DNA of 64,000 nt from Pseudomonas sp. PSE14 (GCF_029203285.1 NZ_CP115669.1:3224001-3288000); one strand, 5' to 3'. Positions 45,238 to 54,140 are shown, numbered from the stretch's first letter. Translations and numbers: made by a program. The notes: generated by a model not told the origin, from the sequence alone.

Positions 45238-46404
45238 TCAGGCGCGCGGCATGCCGAGCATGCGTTCGGCGATGATGTTGCGCTGGATTTCGTTGGTGCC
45301 GGCGTAGATCGGGCCGGCCAGGGAGAACAGGAAGCCATCCAGCCAGCGGCCGACCTCGCCCGCCAGCGGCGCTTCGGGCAGCAGTTCGGCGCGGGCGCCG
45401 AGGATGTTCAGGGCGGTGTCGTGCATGCGCTGGTCCAGCTCCGACCAGAAGATCTTGTTGGTCGAGGATTCCGGGCCGATGCGGCCGCCCTGCTGCAGGC
45501 GCGAGGCGGTCATGTAGGTGCTCAGGGTGTAGGCCTCGGCGTCCAGCCAGGCGCGCATCACCGCCTCGCCGATGGCCGGGTCGCGGTCGGCGGCTTCGCG
45601 GTTCTCCAGGTACAGCTGCAGCAGGCGCCGCGCGGTCTCCTGGAAACGGGCCGGGGAGCGCAGCATCAGCCCGCGTTCGAAGCCGGCGGTGGACATCGCC
45701 ACGTGCCAGCCCTGCCCTTCGCCACCGAGGACGTTCTCCACCGGCACCTTCACATCGTCGAAGAAGATCTCGGCGAAGCCCGGCAGGCCGTCGAGCTGGG
45801 CGATCGGGCGCACGGTGATGCCCGGCGAGCTCAGCGGCACCAGGATGAAGGTCAGGCCGTGGTGGCGGCTGGAGGCCGGGTCGGTGCGGAACATGCCGAA
45901 CAGCCAGTCGGCCCAGACCGCGCGGGTCGACCAGGTCTTCTGGCCGTTGATCACGTAGTGGTCGCCGACGCGCTCGGCGCGGGAGCGGATGGCCGCCATG
46001 TCGGAGCCGGCGCCCGGCTCGGACCAGCCCTGGGCCCAGACGTCCTGGCCACGCGCCATGCGCGGCAGGAAGCGGGCCTTCTGCTCCTCGGTGCCGAACT
46101 CCATCAGGGTCGGGCCGAGCAGGAAGATGCCGTTCTGGTTGACCCGGCCGGGGGCGCCGGCGCGGTAGTACTCTTCTTCGAAGATCAGCCACTGGATCAG
46201 GTCGCAGCCGCGGCCACCGTAGGCTTCCGGCCAGGTCACCATGCCCCAGTGACCGTCGTGCAGGCGAGCTTCCCACTCGCGGTGCAGACGGAAACCCTCC
46301 TCGGTGTCATAGGAGGGCAAGGGGTTCTTCGGCACGTTGGCCGCCAGCCAGGCGCGGACTTCCTCGCGGAAGGCCTGTTGCTCTTTGTTGTAGTTAAGGT
46401 CCAT
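45238..46404 (-). CDS. Acyl-CoA dehydrogenase, FadE31-like catalytic subunit
   Basis: 388 residues: VWAQGWSEPGAGSDMAAIRSRAER, INGQKTWSTRAVWADWLFGMFRTD, GFAEIFFDDVKVP, GFERGLMLRSPARFQ, and AGPIYAGTNEIQRNIIAERMLGMPR. Complete FAD and CoA motifs. Resembles FadE31 of the HIP cluster. Twenty nt after echA20. Confidence 0.8.
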   Translation of the reverse strand: MDLNYNKEQQAFREEVRAWLAANVPKNPLPSYDTEEGFRLHREWEARLHDGHWGMVTWPEAYGGRGCDLIQWLIFEEEYYRAGAPGRVNQNGIFLLGPTLMEFGTEEQKARFLPRMARGQDVWAQGWSEPGAGSDMAAIRSRAERVGDHYVINGQKTWSTRAVWADWLFGMFRTDPASSRHHGLTFILVPLSSPGITVRPIAQLDGLPGFAEIFFDDVKVPVENVLGGEGQGWHVAMSTAGFERGLMLRSPARFQETARRLLQLYLENREAADRDPAIGEAVMRAWLDAEAYTLSTYMTASRLQQGGRIGPESSTNKIFWSELDQRMHDTALNILGARAELLPEAPLAGEVGRWLDGFLFSLAGPIYAGTNEIQRNIIAERMLGMPRA

Positions 46405-46424
46405 GGGCTGCTGCCTGTGGTTGA

Positions 46425-47177
46425 TCAGTTGAATTGCGCTTCGCGCTTCTCCACGAAGGAGTCACGCGCTTCCTGGGAATCCAGCGAGCGGTAGGCCTCG
46501 AGGGTGAAGCCCTGCTCCCAGCGGTATTTGTCTTCGAGGTTGCCGTCCTCGATGCCGGTCAGCGCCTCCTTGGCCAGGGCGATCATCGCCGGGCTCTTGG
46601 CGGCGATCCTGCGCGCCACGTCCAGCGCTGCGTCGCGCAGCTTGTCGCGCGGCACCACGCGCTCCACCGCGCCCAGCCGGTAGGCTTCGTAGGCGTCGAT
46701 GGGTTCGCCGGTGAAGTACATGTGGCGCACCTTCTGCACCGGGAACAGGCGCTGCAGGTGGGCGCCGCCGCCCATGGCGCCGCGGTCCACCTCGGGCACT
46801 CCGAAGGTCGCGCATTCGCTGGCGACGACGATGTCCGCCGCGCCGCACAGGCCGATCCCGCCCCCCAGGACGAAGCCATGCACGGCGGCGATCACCGGCT
46901 TGGGATTGCGGTGCACGGCCTTGAAGCTGTCATAGTTGCCCTTGTTCACCGCGGCGATCAGGTTGCCGTCGGCAGCCAGTTCCTTGATGTCGACGCCGGC
47001 GCAGAAGCCCCGGCCCTCGGCGCGGATGACGATGACCCGCACCGCGTCGTCGCGGCCCAGGCGTTCCAGCTCGGCGGCGATGGCCGCCCAGCCGGCGCAG
47101 TTGAAGGCGTTCACCGGCGGACGGTCGAACACCATCTCGGCGATGTGTTCGTTGATCTCAACGCGAAACGGCAGCAT
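46425..47177 (-). CDS. echA20: EchA20-like crotonase, ring-D hydrolase
   Basis: 250 residues from ATG 47177 (AGGAGA upstream), overlapping ipdC by 20 nt. Crotonase fold with VIRAEGRGFCAGVDIKELA (oxyanion), GFVLGGGIGLCGAADIVVAS and FGVPEVDRGAMGGGAHLQRL. These match EchA20, which opens ring D of HIEC-CoA by hydrolysis. Neighbour order with ipdC and ipdAB is the same set as in mycobacteria. Confidence 0.85.
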   Translation of the reverse strand: MLPFRVEINEHIAEMVFDRPPVNAFNCAGWAAIAAELERLGRDDAVRVIVIRAEGRGFCAGVDIKELAADGNLIAAVNKGNYDSFKAVHRNPKPVIAAVHGFVLGGGIGLCGAADIVVASECATFGVPEVDRGAMGGGAHLQRLFPVQKVRHMYFTGEPIDAYEAYRLGAVERVVPRDKLRDAALDVARRIAAKSPAMIALAKEALTGIEDGNLEDKYRWEQGFTLEAYRSLDSQEARDSFVEKREAQFN

Positions 47178-48258
47178 GGAGGCTCTCCTGGGAGGGTTGC
47201 GGTTCTACCCGGCGGGCCAGCTCGGAGAGCCGTGCCTCGGCCTGGGCGACGATGTTCTGGATGATTTCGGCGCACGGCGGACGGCTGCCGAGCAGCGCGG
47301 CGACCTGGCCGGCGGGCAGCACGCCGTCTTCTGGCTGGCCGTCGACCATGGCCTTCTGGATCACCATGGGCGCGTTGGCGGCCAGCAGCGCCTGGGAAAG
47401 CGTCAGCTCGCCACGGTTGCGCAGGGCCTGGAGCATCTGCGCCAGACTGATGCCAGAGTGGCGGCGGTAGGCCAGCGCGCACTGCACGGCGAGGCCAAGA
47501 CGACGCCAGGGGCCGGCGGCCTCCAGGGCGTCGAGCAATTCGTTGCGGATCATCCGCTGCGGCAGGCCGTCGAGGGCGCGGCTGACGATGACCTTGGCCG
47601 GGTCCTTCACACCCAGGTAGCGCGCCAGGGTGGCGTCCGGTACCGGGCTTTCCTGGCTCATCAAAAACCGCGTGCCCATGGCCACGCCTTCGGCGCCCAG
47701 GGCCAGCGCGGCCACCAGGCCGGCGCCGTCATGGAAGCCGCCGGCGGCCACCACCGGCACCTGCACGGCCTCGCGCACCTGGGCCAGCAGCAGCGAAGTG
47801 GGCACCGAACCGGTATGACCTCCGCCCTCCCCGCCCTGCACGGTGACGATATCGGCGCCCATCTCCACGGCCTTCTGCGCATGCTTGAGCGCGCCGACGG
47901 TGGGCATGCAGATCACCCCGGCCTCTTTCAGGCGGGCAACCATCTGCTTGCCCGGGGAGCGGCTGTAGCTCACTGCCTTCACACCGTGGCGCAGCACCAG
48001 CTCGACGATCTCGGCGGCGTTGGGCTGGTACATGTGGAAGTTGACGCCGAACGGCGCCGAAGTCAGCGACTTGGTTTCGAGGATCGCCGCTTCCATCTGG
48101 TGCGGTTCGATGGTGGCGCCGGCGAGGAAGCCGAAGGCGCCGGCATTGCCGGTGGCGGCCACCAGGCGCGGATCGGCCACCCAGCCCATGGCGGTCTGGA
48201 TGATCGGGTAGCGGCAGCCGAGCAGTTGGGTAACGCAGGTGCTCAGGTCCAGGCTCAT
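47158..48258 (-). CDS. ipdC: IpdC, flavin-dependent (nitronate-monooxygenase-like) oxidoreductase
   Basis: 366 residues, NMO/2-nitropropane-dioxygenase-like TIM barrel: CRYPIIQTAMGWVADPRLVAATGNAGAFGFLAG, VQGGEGGGHTGSVPT (FMN phosphate loop), PVVAAGGFHDGAGLVAALALGAEGVAMGTRFLMS. Between two crotonase genes and next to ipdAB, it is the expected IpdC that helps form the diketo HIEC-CoA substrate of EchA20. ATGA overlap with the upstream crotonase gene. Confidence 0.85.
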   Translation of the reverse strand: MSLDLSTCVTQLLGCRYPIIQTAMGWVADPRLVAATGNAGAFGFLAGATIEPHQMEAAILETKSLTSAPFGVNFHMYQPNAAEIVELVLRHGVKAVSYSRSPGKQMVARLKEAGVICMPTVGALKHAQKAVEMGADIVTVQGGEGGGHTGSVPTSLLLAQVREAVQVPVVAAGGFHDGAGLVAALALGAEGVAMGTRFLMSQESPVPDATLARYLGVKDPAKVIVSRALDGLPQRMIRNELLDALEAAGPWRRLGLAVQCALAYRRHSGISLAQMLQALRNRGELTLSQALLAANAPMVIQKAMVDGQPEDGVLPAGQVAALLGSRPPCAEIIQNIVAQAEARLSELARRVEPQPSQESLHAAVSR

Positions 48259-49118
48259 CGACCGCCCTCCACCGGCTCGCGCTGCGAGCTGGCCATGGCG
48301 CGGGCATCGTAGCCGCCCAGGCGGTCGCCGCTGACCAGTTCGTTGTGGGCGTGGGCGAAGTGGTGCAGGCCGAACACCATGTCCATGGTGGCGCGCTTGC
48401 CCATCAGGTCCTCGGCGTTGTTCACCGCCTGCTTGGCCAACTGCAGGCCCAGGCGCGGCATCTCGGCCACGCGGCGGGCCATGTCCAGGGTCACGTCCAG
48501 CAGCACGTCGCGCGGCACCACCTTGTTGACCATGCCCAGTTGCCAGGCGCGGTCGGCCGGCATGCGCTCGCCGAGGAAGAGGAACTCCTTGGCGACGCGC
48601 GGGCTGAGTTCATGCACGTGGGCGAAGTACTCGACGCCGGGGATGCCCATGCGTACCACCGGGTCGCGGAAGTAGGCATCGTCGCTGGCGACGATCAGGT
48701 CGCAGACCCAGGCCAGCATCAGCCCGCCGGCGATGCAGGCGCCCTGCACCATGGCCACGGTCGGCTTGGGGATGTCCCGCCAGCGCCGGCACATGCCCAG
48801 GTAGACCTCCTGCTCGCGGGCATAGAGGAACTCGCCGCCAGGCTTGTTCACGTGGTCGTACCAGAGGCTCGCGCGGTCGAAGCTCTCGTTCACGTCGCGG
48901 CCCGGCGTGCCGATGTCGTGGCCGGCGGAGAAGTGCTTGCCGGCGCCACGCAGGACGATGACCTTGATCGAATCGTCATCGCAGGCGCGGCGGAAGGCCG
49001 CGTCCAGCGCGTAGGTCATCTTCGAGTTCTGCGCGTTGTGGTACTCGGGGCGGTTCATCGTGACCAGGGCCACCGGGCCCTGCACCTCGTAGAGAACGAC
49101 CTCTTCGACTTCGCTCAT
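48255..49118 (-). CDS. Enoyl-CoA hydratase/isomerase family protein
   Basis: 287 residues, crotonase: MNRPEYHNAQNSKMTYALDAAF, LRGAGKHFSAGHDIGTP, GACIAGGLMLAWVCDLIVASDDAYF, and an insertion (residues about 85-115, REQEVYLGMCRRWRDIPKP) seen in larger crotonases. The His-Asp in SAGHD replaces the usual A-G-x-D. Likely hydrates a CoA ester in the C/D-ring route; not EchA20, which is the shorter protein encoded further on. Two nt after ipdB. Confidence 0.8.
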   Translation of the reverse strand: MSEVEEVVLYEVQGPVALVTMNRPEYHNAQNSKMTYALDAAFRRACDDDSIKVIVLRGAGKHFSAGHDIGTPGRDVNESFDRASLWYDHVNKPGGEFLYAREQEVYLGMCRRWRDIPKPTVAMVQGACIAGGLMLAWVCDLIVASDDAYFRDPVVRMGIPGVEYFAHVHELSPRVAKEFLFLGERMPADRAWQLGMVNKVVPRDVLLDVTLDMARRVAEMPRLGLQLAKQAVNNAEDLMGKRATMDMVFGLHHFAHAHNELVSGDRLGGYDARAMASSQREPVEGGR

Positions 49119-49120
49119 GA

Positions 49121-49930
49121 CTACGCTTCCTTGGCGCTGCGCAGCGCCGGCGGGTTGTCCTTGAGCTGACGGCCACGCAGGTTGTGCGGGTCGAGCTGCT
49201 GCAGGATCGCCAGCTGCCCGGCCGACGGCATCGCGGTGGTCGGGATCTGCGCCGGCAGGGCCAGGTCGAAGCTGGTGTTGTCCAGCACCTGCGCCAGCTC
49301 CACGCCCGGATGCAGCGAGCGCACGCGCATCTGGTGCTGCGGGCCGCCGAAGTCGAGCACGCAGAGGTCGGTGACGATCAGGCGGATGTCGATGTCGTCC
49401 AGCGACCAGCCACGGGCCAGGCGCGCCGGGTTGTAGCCGACCGAGGCGACCATGTCGACTTCGCCTTCGACGAACACCCGGCGGCTGTGCGACGGCACGA
49501 AGAAGGAGTTGGCGTGGCTGATGGAGTTACCCGGGAAGCCGCGTACGCCGAGCATCTGTGCCTTGGGCTTGGCGTAGTCGCCGATGCAGGAGATGTTGGC
49601 CTGGCCGAAGCGGTCGATCTGGGTCGGGCCGACCAGCGCGTGGCGGCGGCCGCCCCAGACGTTGTCGAAGATGCGCGAGAAGCCCATCCAGCTGTCGAAC
49701 TTCGGCACGTAGCCGTTGCGGGCACCCAGCGGCACCGGTTCGGCGACCATGAAGGCCTCGGAATCGGTCATCAGCAGATCCGGATTGCTGGTCAGCATGG
49801 CCAGCGATGCGGCCAGGCGCGGGACCACGCCGATGCCGGTGGCGAGCACTTCGCCGTCGTCACGCCAGCATTCGCTGGCGGCGCAGATCAACAGCTCGGC
49901 GAGGCTGCAGGAAGCGGTTGCGTCAGTCAT
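49121..49930 (-). CDS. ipdB: IpdB, beta subunit of the ring-C hydrolase
   Basis: 269 residues from ATG 49930. CoA-transferase family I beta-like: SLAELLICAASECWRDDGEVLATGIGVVPRLAASLAM, WGGRRHALVGPTQIDRFGQANIS, VGYNPARLARGWSLDDIDIRLIVTDLCVLDF. With IpdA it hydrolyses the C ring of COCHEA-CoA, a retro-Claisen C-C cleavage, rather than moving CoA. Two nt after ipdA. Confidence 0.88.
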   Translation of the reverse strand: MTDATASCSLAELLICAASECWRDDGEVLATGIGVVPRLAASLAMLTSNPDLLMTDSEAFMVAEPVPLGARNGYVPKFDSWMGFSRIFDNVWGGRRHALVGPTQIDRFGQANISCIGDYAKPKAQMLGVRGFPGNSISHANSFFVPSHSRRVFVEGEVDMVASVGYNPARLARGWSLDDIDIRLIVTDLCVLDFGGPQHQMRVRSLHPGVELAQVLDNTSFDLALPAQIPTTAMPSAGQLAILQQLDPHNLRGRQLKDNPPALRSAKEA

Positions 49931-49932
49931 GG

Positions 49933-50814
49933 TCAGAACACCGGCAGTGGCAGCTTGCGGAGAGACTCGATACCACCGACCTTTGCCAGGTAGGCGGCTT
50001 CGCCGTCGCGGATGAATTCGTCGTAGTAGTGCTGCCAGCCGTCCTCTTCCTGGACCGAGGCGTTGTAGCGCTGGAAGTGCGGTACGTCGAAGCCGTACAG
50101 CGGCGCGCAGGAGCTGGGGTGGGCGCCACCGGGGACGTGCACCACGCCGTCGGTGAGGTTGCGTTCCCAGAACACGGTGCGTGCCGCCTGCGGGTTGGCG
50201 TGGAAGTGCGCGGACTCCACCAGCTCGTCGCAGCTGACGAAGGTCCTGGCGGCGGCGCGGACGAACAGGTCGTCCATGTAGTGGTCCGGCCCTTCGATCT
50301 GGCACACGCCACGGGCGTCGGCACGGTCGACATGGACCAGCGCCGCGTCCAGCTTCAGCGCCGGCATCGCGACCCAGTCGCGGCCGTCGGCGTAGGGCGA
50401 GGCAACCAGCTTGATCTGCGGGTTGTGCTTGAGCACGTCGGTGCCCAGGCCCACCGCGGTGGGAATGAACGGCACATTCATCGCTGCGGCGCGCAGGCCC
50501 AGCAGCATCATGCCTTCGTCGATCTCCATCACCTCCAGCTCGCCGGCCTGGCGGGCCTTGCGGAAGTAGGGTTCGAGCGGGATGAAGTCCAGCGAAACGA
50601 AGGCGAACACCAGCTTCTTCACCTTGCCGGCGGCGCACAGCATGCCGACATCGGCGCCGCCGTAGGCGACGACGGTAAGGTCCTTGAGGTCCGAGCGAAC
50701 GATCTCGCGGATCAGGGCCATGGGTTTGCGGCGCGGGCCCCAGCCACCGATGCCGATGGTCATGCCGTCGCGCAGCTGGGCGACCATCTCGGCCGCCGTC
50801 ATGCGTTTATCCAT
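49933..50814 (-). CDS. ipdA: IpdA, alpha subunit of the ring-C hydrolase
   Basis: 293 residues from ATG 50814. CoA-transferase alpha fold: MTIGIGGWGPRRKPMALIREIVRSDLKDLTVVAYGGADVGMLCAAGKVKKL, VSLDFIPLEPYF, EIDEGMMLLGLRAAAMNVPFIP, then IEGPDHYMDDLFVRAA. The sequence is of IpdA type rather than a glutaconate or acetate CoA-transferase. Ten nt after tesB. Confidence 0.88.
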   Translation of the reverse strand: MDKRMTAAEMVAQLRDGMTIGIGGWGPRRKPMALIREIVRSDLKDLTVVAYGGADVGMLCAAGKVKKLVFAFVSLDFIPLEPYFRKARQAGELEVMEIDEGMMLLGLRAAAMNVPFIPTAVGLGTDVLKHNPQIKLVASPYADGRDWVAMPALKLDAALVHVDRADARGVCQIEGPDHYMDDLFVRAAARTFVSCDELVESAHFHANPQAARTVFWERNLTDGVVHVPGGAHPSSCAPLYGFDVPHFQRYNASVQEEDGWQHYYDEFIRDGEAAYLAKVGGIESLRKLPLPVF

Positions 50815-50824
50815 GTTGAACTCC

Positions 50825-51721
50825 TTACTGGCGGCCGACGCTGAAGTCGTGGCCCCAATGGCTGACCACGGTGCTTTCGAAGGGCGTGTGCTGCTGCCAG
50901 TCCACTTCCAGGCCACCGTGGCCGTATTCGATGTCAAAGCCGCCGGGGCTCTGCATGTAGAACGACACCATGTGGTCGTTGGTGTGCTTGCCGAGGGTCG
51001 CCGAGAGCTTCACGCCGTTGGCGTGCATGCGGTCCAGGGCACGGCCGACATCGTCCAGCGACGCGGTCTCGAGCATCATGTGCACGCAGCCGCTGGGGAT
51101 CGGGCACTCGAAGATCGCCAGGGAATGGTGGCGGGCGTTGTTGCAGTGCATGAAGTGGATGCGCTTCTCCGGCTCCTGCGGATCGGGGGTGAAACGCACC
51201 TTCATCAGGTCGGAGAGGCCGAAGCCCATCACCTGCTCATAGAAATCGCGGCAGCGCTCGAAGGCCGGCGCCGGCAGCACCACGTGGCCCATGCCCATGG
51301 AGCCAGTGACGAAACCGCTGACACCCGCCGGGGAAACGAAGGGACGGAAGTCCTGGCACGGACCCCAGAACAGCTCGTGGCGGTTGCCGTCGGGATCGCG
51401 GAACAGCGCCAGTTCCTGGACCTTGCGCAGCGCGCAGTCGGCGGCGCTGCCACGGACAACCTCGACATCGGCCTGGGCCAGCTCGGCAATGGCCTGCTCG
51501 AAGGCGGCCTTGCCGGCCACTTCCCAGCCGCTGGCACCGTAGCCGTCGCGCTCGTCCTGCAGCACCAGCACGCGGTAGTGACGCTCGTCCATCTTCAGGT
51601 ACAGCGCGCCTTCGGGCGCGGCGTCATCCAGCATCATGCCCAGCACCTGGCTGGCGTAGCTGCTCCAGCGCGCGAGATCGCTGGCCAGGACGGTCACGTA
51701 GCCCAGTCCTCGGATATCCAT
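50825..51721 (-). CDS. tesB: TesB/HsaC-type extradiol dioxygenase
   Basis: 298 residues from ATG 51721 (AGGAG upstream); the longer 396-residue reading crosses the operator. Two vicinal-oxygen-chelate domains. Iron ligands His146 (GMGHVV), His199 (RHHSL) and Glu265 (FDIEYG) plus His246 and Tyr255 are in place. C-terminal region SATLGKHTNDHMVSFYMQSPGGFDIEYG resembles HsaC, which cleaves ring A of 3,4-DHSA. First gene of a long operon running through ipdAB, ipdC, echA20, fadE genes and fadA6. Box 3 lies 86 nt upstream. Confidence 0.9.
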   Translation of the reverse strand: MDIRGLGYVTVLASDLARWSSYASQVLGMMLDDAAPEGALYLKMDERHYRVLVLQDERDGYGASGWEVAGKAAFEQAIAELAQADVEVVRGSAADCALRKVQELALFRDPDGNRHELFWGPCQDFRPFVSPAGVSGFVTGSMGMGHVVLPAPAFERCRDFYEQVMGFGLSDLMKVRFTPDPQEPEKRIHFMHCNNARHHSLAIFECPIPSGCVHMMLETASLDDVGRALDRMHANGVKLSATLGKHTNDHMVSFYMQSPGGFDIEYGHGGLEVDWQQHTPFESTVVSHWGHDFSVGRQ

Positions 51722-51807
51722 GGGTGTTCTCCTCATCGTTATTGCCGCTCCGCCTGGCGGAATGGCCGGTGATGAGGATTCAAACAGCGCGGGCTTACCC
51801 GAACATC

Positions 51808-51819
51808 GTCCGATGGGAC
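51808..51819 (-). promoter_or_regulatory. Steroid-regulon palindrome before tesB (box 3)
   Basis: GTCCGATGGGAC on the plus strand, flanked by ATC and TAGCG, 86 nt from ATG 51721. Confidence 0.6.
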
Positions 51820-51889
51820 TAGCGCCAAAGGGGCATGCTGCGGGCGATTGAGGGCAACGACGGGATAACCGAAGGGACATCGCGGCATA

Positions 51890-51901
51890 GGCCAAACGGA
51901 C
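51890..51901 (+). promoter_or_regulatory. Degenerate steroid-regulon palindrome before tesR (box 3b)
   Basis: GGCCAAACGGAC; on the minus strand GTCCGTTTGGCC with ATC before and TAT after, so both outer flanks are kept. 64 nt from ATG 51966, in mirror orientation. A weak autoregulatory site is possible. Confidence 0.4.
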
Positions 51902-51965
51902 GATTTGCCGTCGGCTGGCCGCATCGATACTCCGCCCACGACAATAAGAAGGACGGGCACGGCAC

Positions 51966-53135
51966 ATGAACCCATCCACTCCCGACAGCCAGGCGCTGTG
52001 CGCCCGCGCCGGCATCGACGCCGCCGCCCTGGGCGAGCTGCTCGACCTGGTCTACCGAGGCCCGCAGGAGAGCACGCCCTGGGCGAGCCTGCTGGAGCAC
52101 CTGCGCCAACGCTGCGGCGCCAGCTACTTCACCCTGGTACTGCGCAACCCCGCGCAGCAGCGGCCGGGGCTGATCGTCAACGCCTCGGTGCACGGCCCGC
52201 ACCTGCCCGGCGAGCCGTCGTACAGCGAGCACTACTATTCCATCTGCCCCTTCCTCGACTGGCCGGTAGGCCAGGTGGCCAGCGCCGACCAGGTGATGGG
52301 CACCGAGGTCTGGCTGGAGCATGAGTTCTACCGTCAGTACCTGGCGCCGCTAGACCTGCGCTATGTGCTGGTCGCCCACATGCGCACGCCCGGCGGCATG
52401 CACTGCGCGCTATTTGCCTGCCGCGGCCCCGAGGGCGAAGACTTCAACGAGGCGGAGCGGGCCCTGGTGCGCCTGCTGCTGCCGCACCTGCAACAAGCCG
52501 TGGACCTGCATTCCACGGTGGACCAGCTGGAATCCGAACGCCGCCTCTATGCCCTGACCATCGACCGCCTGCTGGTGGGCACGGCGATCCTCGATACCCA
52601 GGGCCGGCTGATGCGCTGCAATGACGCCGCGCAGCGCCTGCTCGACAGCCGCGACGGCCTGGAATGCCGGCAGGAACGCCTGCACGCCTTCGCCCGCCAG
52701 GACAACCGCAACCTGCAGAGCGCCGTCCAGGCACTGCTGCAACGGCGTGAGGGAGCGGACGATGTGGAAGTTCTGGCGCTATCCCGGCCCAGCGGCGGGA
52801 TGCCGCTGAACCTGCTGCTGCGGCCCCTGGCGCTGAACCACGAAAGCCACGGCGAGGCCCGCCAGCCGGCGCTGGTGGTGTTCATCCGCAACCCGGCCGA
52901 CTCGCCCCGCGCCTCGCGTACCCTGCTGCGCAGCCTGTTCCAGCTGACCCGCACGGAAACCGAGGTGGCGATGCAGATGATGGACGGCCTGACCCTCGAC
53001 GAGACCGCCGATGCCCTGGGCGTATCGCGCAATACCGTGCGTGCGCACCTGCGCGGCGTGTTCGCCAAGACCGGCGTGACGCGCCAGGCGGAACTGGTGA
53101 AGACGCTGCTCAATAGCGTGGCGTCGTTGGCGTAA
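51966..53135 (+). CDS. tesR: LuxR-family regulator (TesR-like)
   Basis: 389 residues. C-terminal GerE/LuxR HTH at about 320-385: FQLTRTETEVAMQMMDGLTLDETADALGVSRNTVRAHLRGVFAKTGV, with conserved TxxE and V-x-x-H-L. The N-terminal 300 residues carry a GAF/PAS-like sensory part (YVLVAHMRTPGGMHCALFACRG; VGTAILDTQGRLMRCNDAAQRLLDSRDG is a PAS-like start). Length and position next to tesB recall TesR of Comamonas testosteroni, the positive regulator of steroid genes. Divergent from tesB; a shared 244-nt region carries box 3 and box 3b. Presumed to bind GTCCGAnnGGAC. Confidence 0.8.
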   Translation: MNPSTPDSQALCARAGIDAAALGELLDLVYRGPQESTPWASLLEHLRQRCGASYFTLVLRNPAQQRPGLIVNASVHGPHLPGEPSYSEHYYSICPFLDWPVGQVASADQVMGTEVWLEHEFYRQYLAPLDLRYVLVAHMRTPGGMHCALFACRGPEGEDFNEAERALVRLLLPHLQQAVDLHSTVDQLESERRLYALTIDRLLVGTAILDTQGRLMRCNDAAQRLLDSRDGLECRQERLHAFARQDNRNLQSAVQALLQRREGADDVEVLALSRPSGGMPLNLLLRPLALNHESHGEARQPALVVFIRNPADSPRASRTLLRSLFQLTRTETEVAMQMMDGLTLDETADALGVSRNTVRAHLRGVFAKTGVTRQAELVKTLLNSVASLA

Positions 53136-53645
53136 GGGCTGGCGCGATCCGCATCGTACCGTGCGGTTCGCGAGCACGGACCGAGCGTTCTCCTCGGTCC
53201 TACAAGCGGGCGGCAAATACCTGCGCATTGCCGGCAGCACAAATTCCGCCGCGATGGATTTCGCGGACAAGGTCCGCTCCTACAAAATAACCACCGCTTT
53301 GGCTCTTGAAGACTTCCAGAGAAATCTCCACGCACTCCGGACGCCCCTTCAGGAGGCCGAGTGGAATCGGAGTTTCAGGGGTTGAGCGGCATGGATGCCG
53401 CGAGAGCGCTGTCGGGCCAGGGATGGCCCGTCAGCGCGTGCCCCTGAAACTTCGATGGAGCGAGGGTATTTTTCGCCTGAGCGAAAAACCGGATGCAGGG
53501 GCACAGACCTTTGCCTACTTTGGGTCGTTTGCCAAAGTAGGTCGCCCGAGGGGGCGAAACAAAATCTGCCAACACACGCCGAAGCGACGCTGAACACCCA
53601 AACAAAAAACAAGGGCACCGCGGACAAAGTCCGCCCCTACGACGC
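53136..53645. other. 510-nt intergenic region filled with repeats
   Basis: From left: a GACCGAGCG/CGGTCC dyad (53178-53204), a REP arm (53250-53285), long repeat copy R1 (53301-53600) and another REP arm (53622-53641). Frames here are shared with the other repeat copies and are not genes. Confidence 0.7.
53301..53600 (+). repeat. Long intergenic repeat, copy R1
   Basis: About 300 nt, from GACTTCCAGA through GGAGTTTCAGGGGTTGAGCG, GGATGCCGCGAGAGC and GCCCGAGGGGGCGAAAC. Matches R2 (63389-63685, direct) and, more loosely, R3 (62788-63094, inverted). Non-coding; ends are imprecise. Confidence 0.8.
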
Positions 53646-54089
53646 TCAGACCGGCAACCCCTTCGGCACATTGAACGCATAGCTCTTCTCCTCGCAGCGC
53701 CGCTCGATGCGCCAGCCCTCAGCGGTCCGCCGGTACCGATCGTGATACCAAAGCCCGAGGAAAAAGGTCTGTCGCGTGCCATCGGCCAGATCCATCTGCA
53801 TCGGATTGAAGCAGAGGATGCGCCCGCTGGCCTGGTCGCCATCCAGCTGGATGGAGAAGTTGGAGATCATGTGCTGATAGGCCGGGAAGAGGCCCAGCGC
53901 CTCGCGCAGCCAGTTCTTCATCGCAGGGTAATGCCCGTCGATGCCACCCATGGCGCGATAGTCGATGTAGGCGTCGGCGCTGAACACCCGGTCCAGCGCA
54001 TCGAAGTCACGACTGTCGATGGCCGTGGAGTAATCCACCGCCAGTTGCTGAATCTCCAGCCGATCCGAGATTTCCTGCAGGGACAGCAT
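53646..54089 (-). CDS. SnoaL/NTF2-like protein
   Basis: 147 residues from ATG 54089 (GGAGGAGG upstream). SnoaL-like: LQEISDRLEIQQLAVDYSTAIDSRDFDALDRVFSADAYIDYRAMGG, then YHDRYRRTAEGWRIERRCEEKSYAFN. Carries Tyr and Asp at positions that in SnoaL-like dehydratases and isomerases are catalytic. Third NTF2-fold gene of the steroid locus (with KSI and 35778). No box was found before it; it may be read from the sulfotransferase operon through the repeat at 54141-54223. Confidence 0.78.
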   Translation of the reverse strand: MLSLQEISDRLEIQQLAVDYSTAIDSRDFDALDRVFSADAYIDYRAMGGIDGHYPAMKNWLREALGLFPAYQHMISNFSIQLDGDQASGRILCFNPMQMDLADGTRQTFFLGLWYHDRYRRTAEGWRIERRCEEKSYAFNVPKGLPV

Positions 54090-54140
54090 GTCATCCTCCT
54101 CCGAACTCAATCACGACGTGAGCGATAACCCCGGAGCAGC

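Noticed and set aside
44179-46494. 771-codon open frame on the plus strand
   Set aside because: Antisense shadow of two acyl-CoA dehydrogenase genes.
49121-50814. Glutaconate or 3-oxoadipate CoA-transferase
   Set aside because: The sequence and the ipdC/echA20/fadA6 neighbours fit IpdAB, the ring-C hydrolase.
53301-53685. Transposase remnant or small genes in the long repeat
   Set aside because: Frames are shared by all copies through DNA similarity, no transposase motif or terminal duplication seen.
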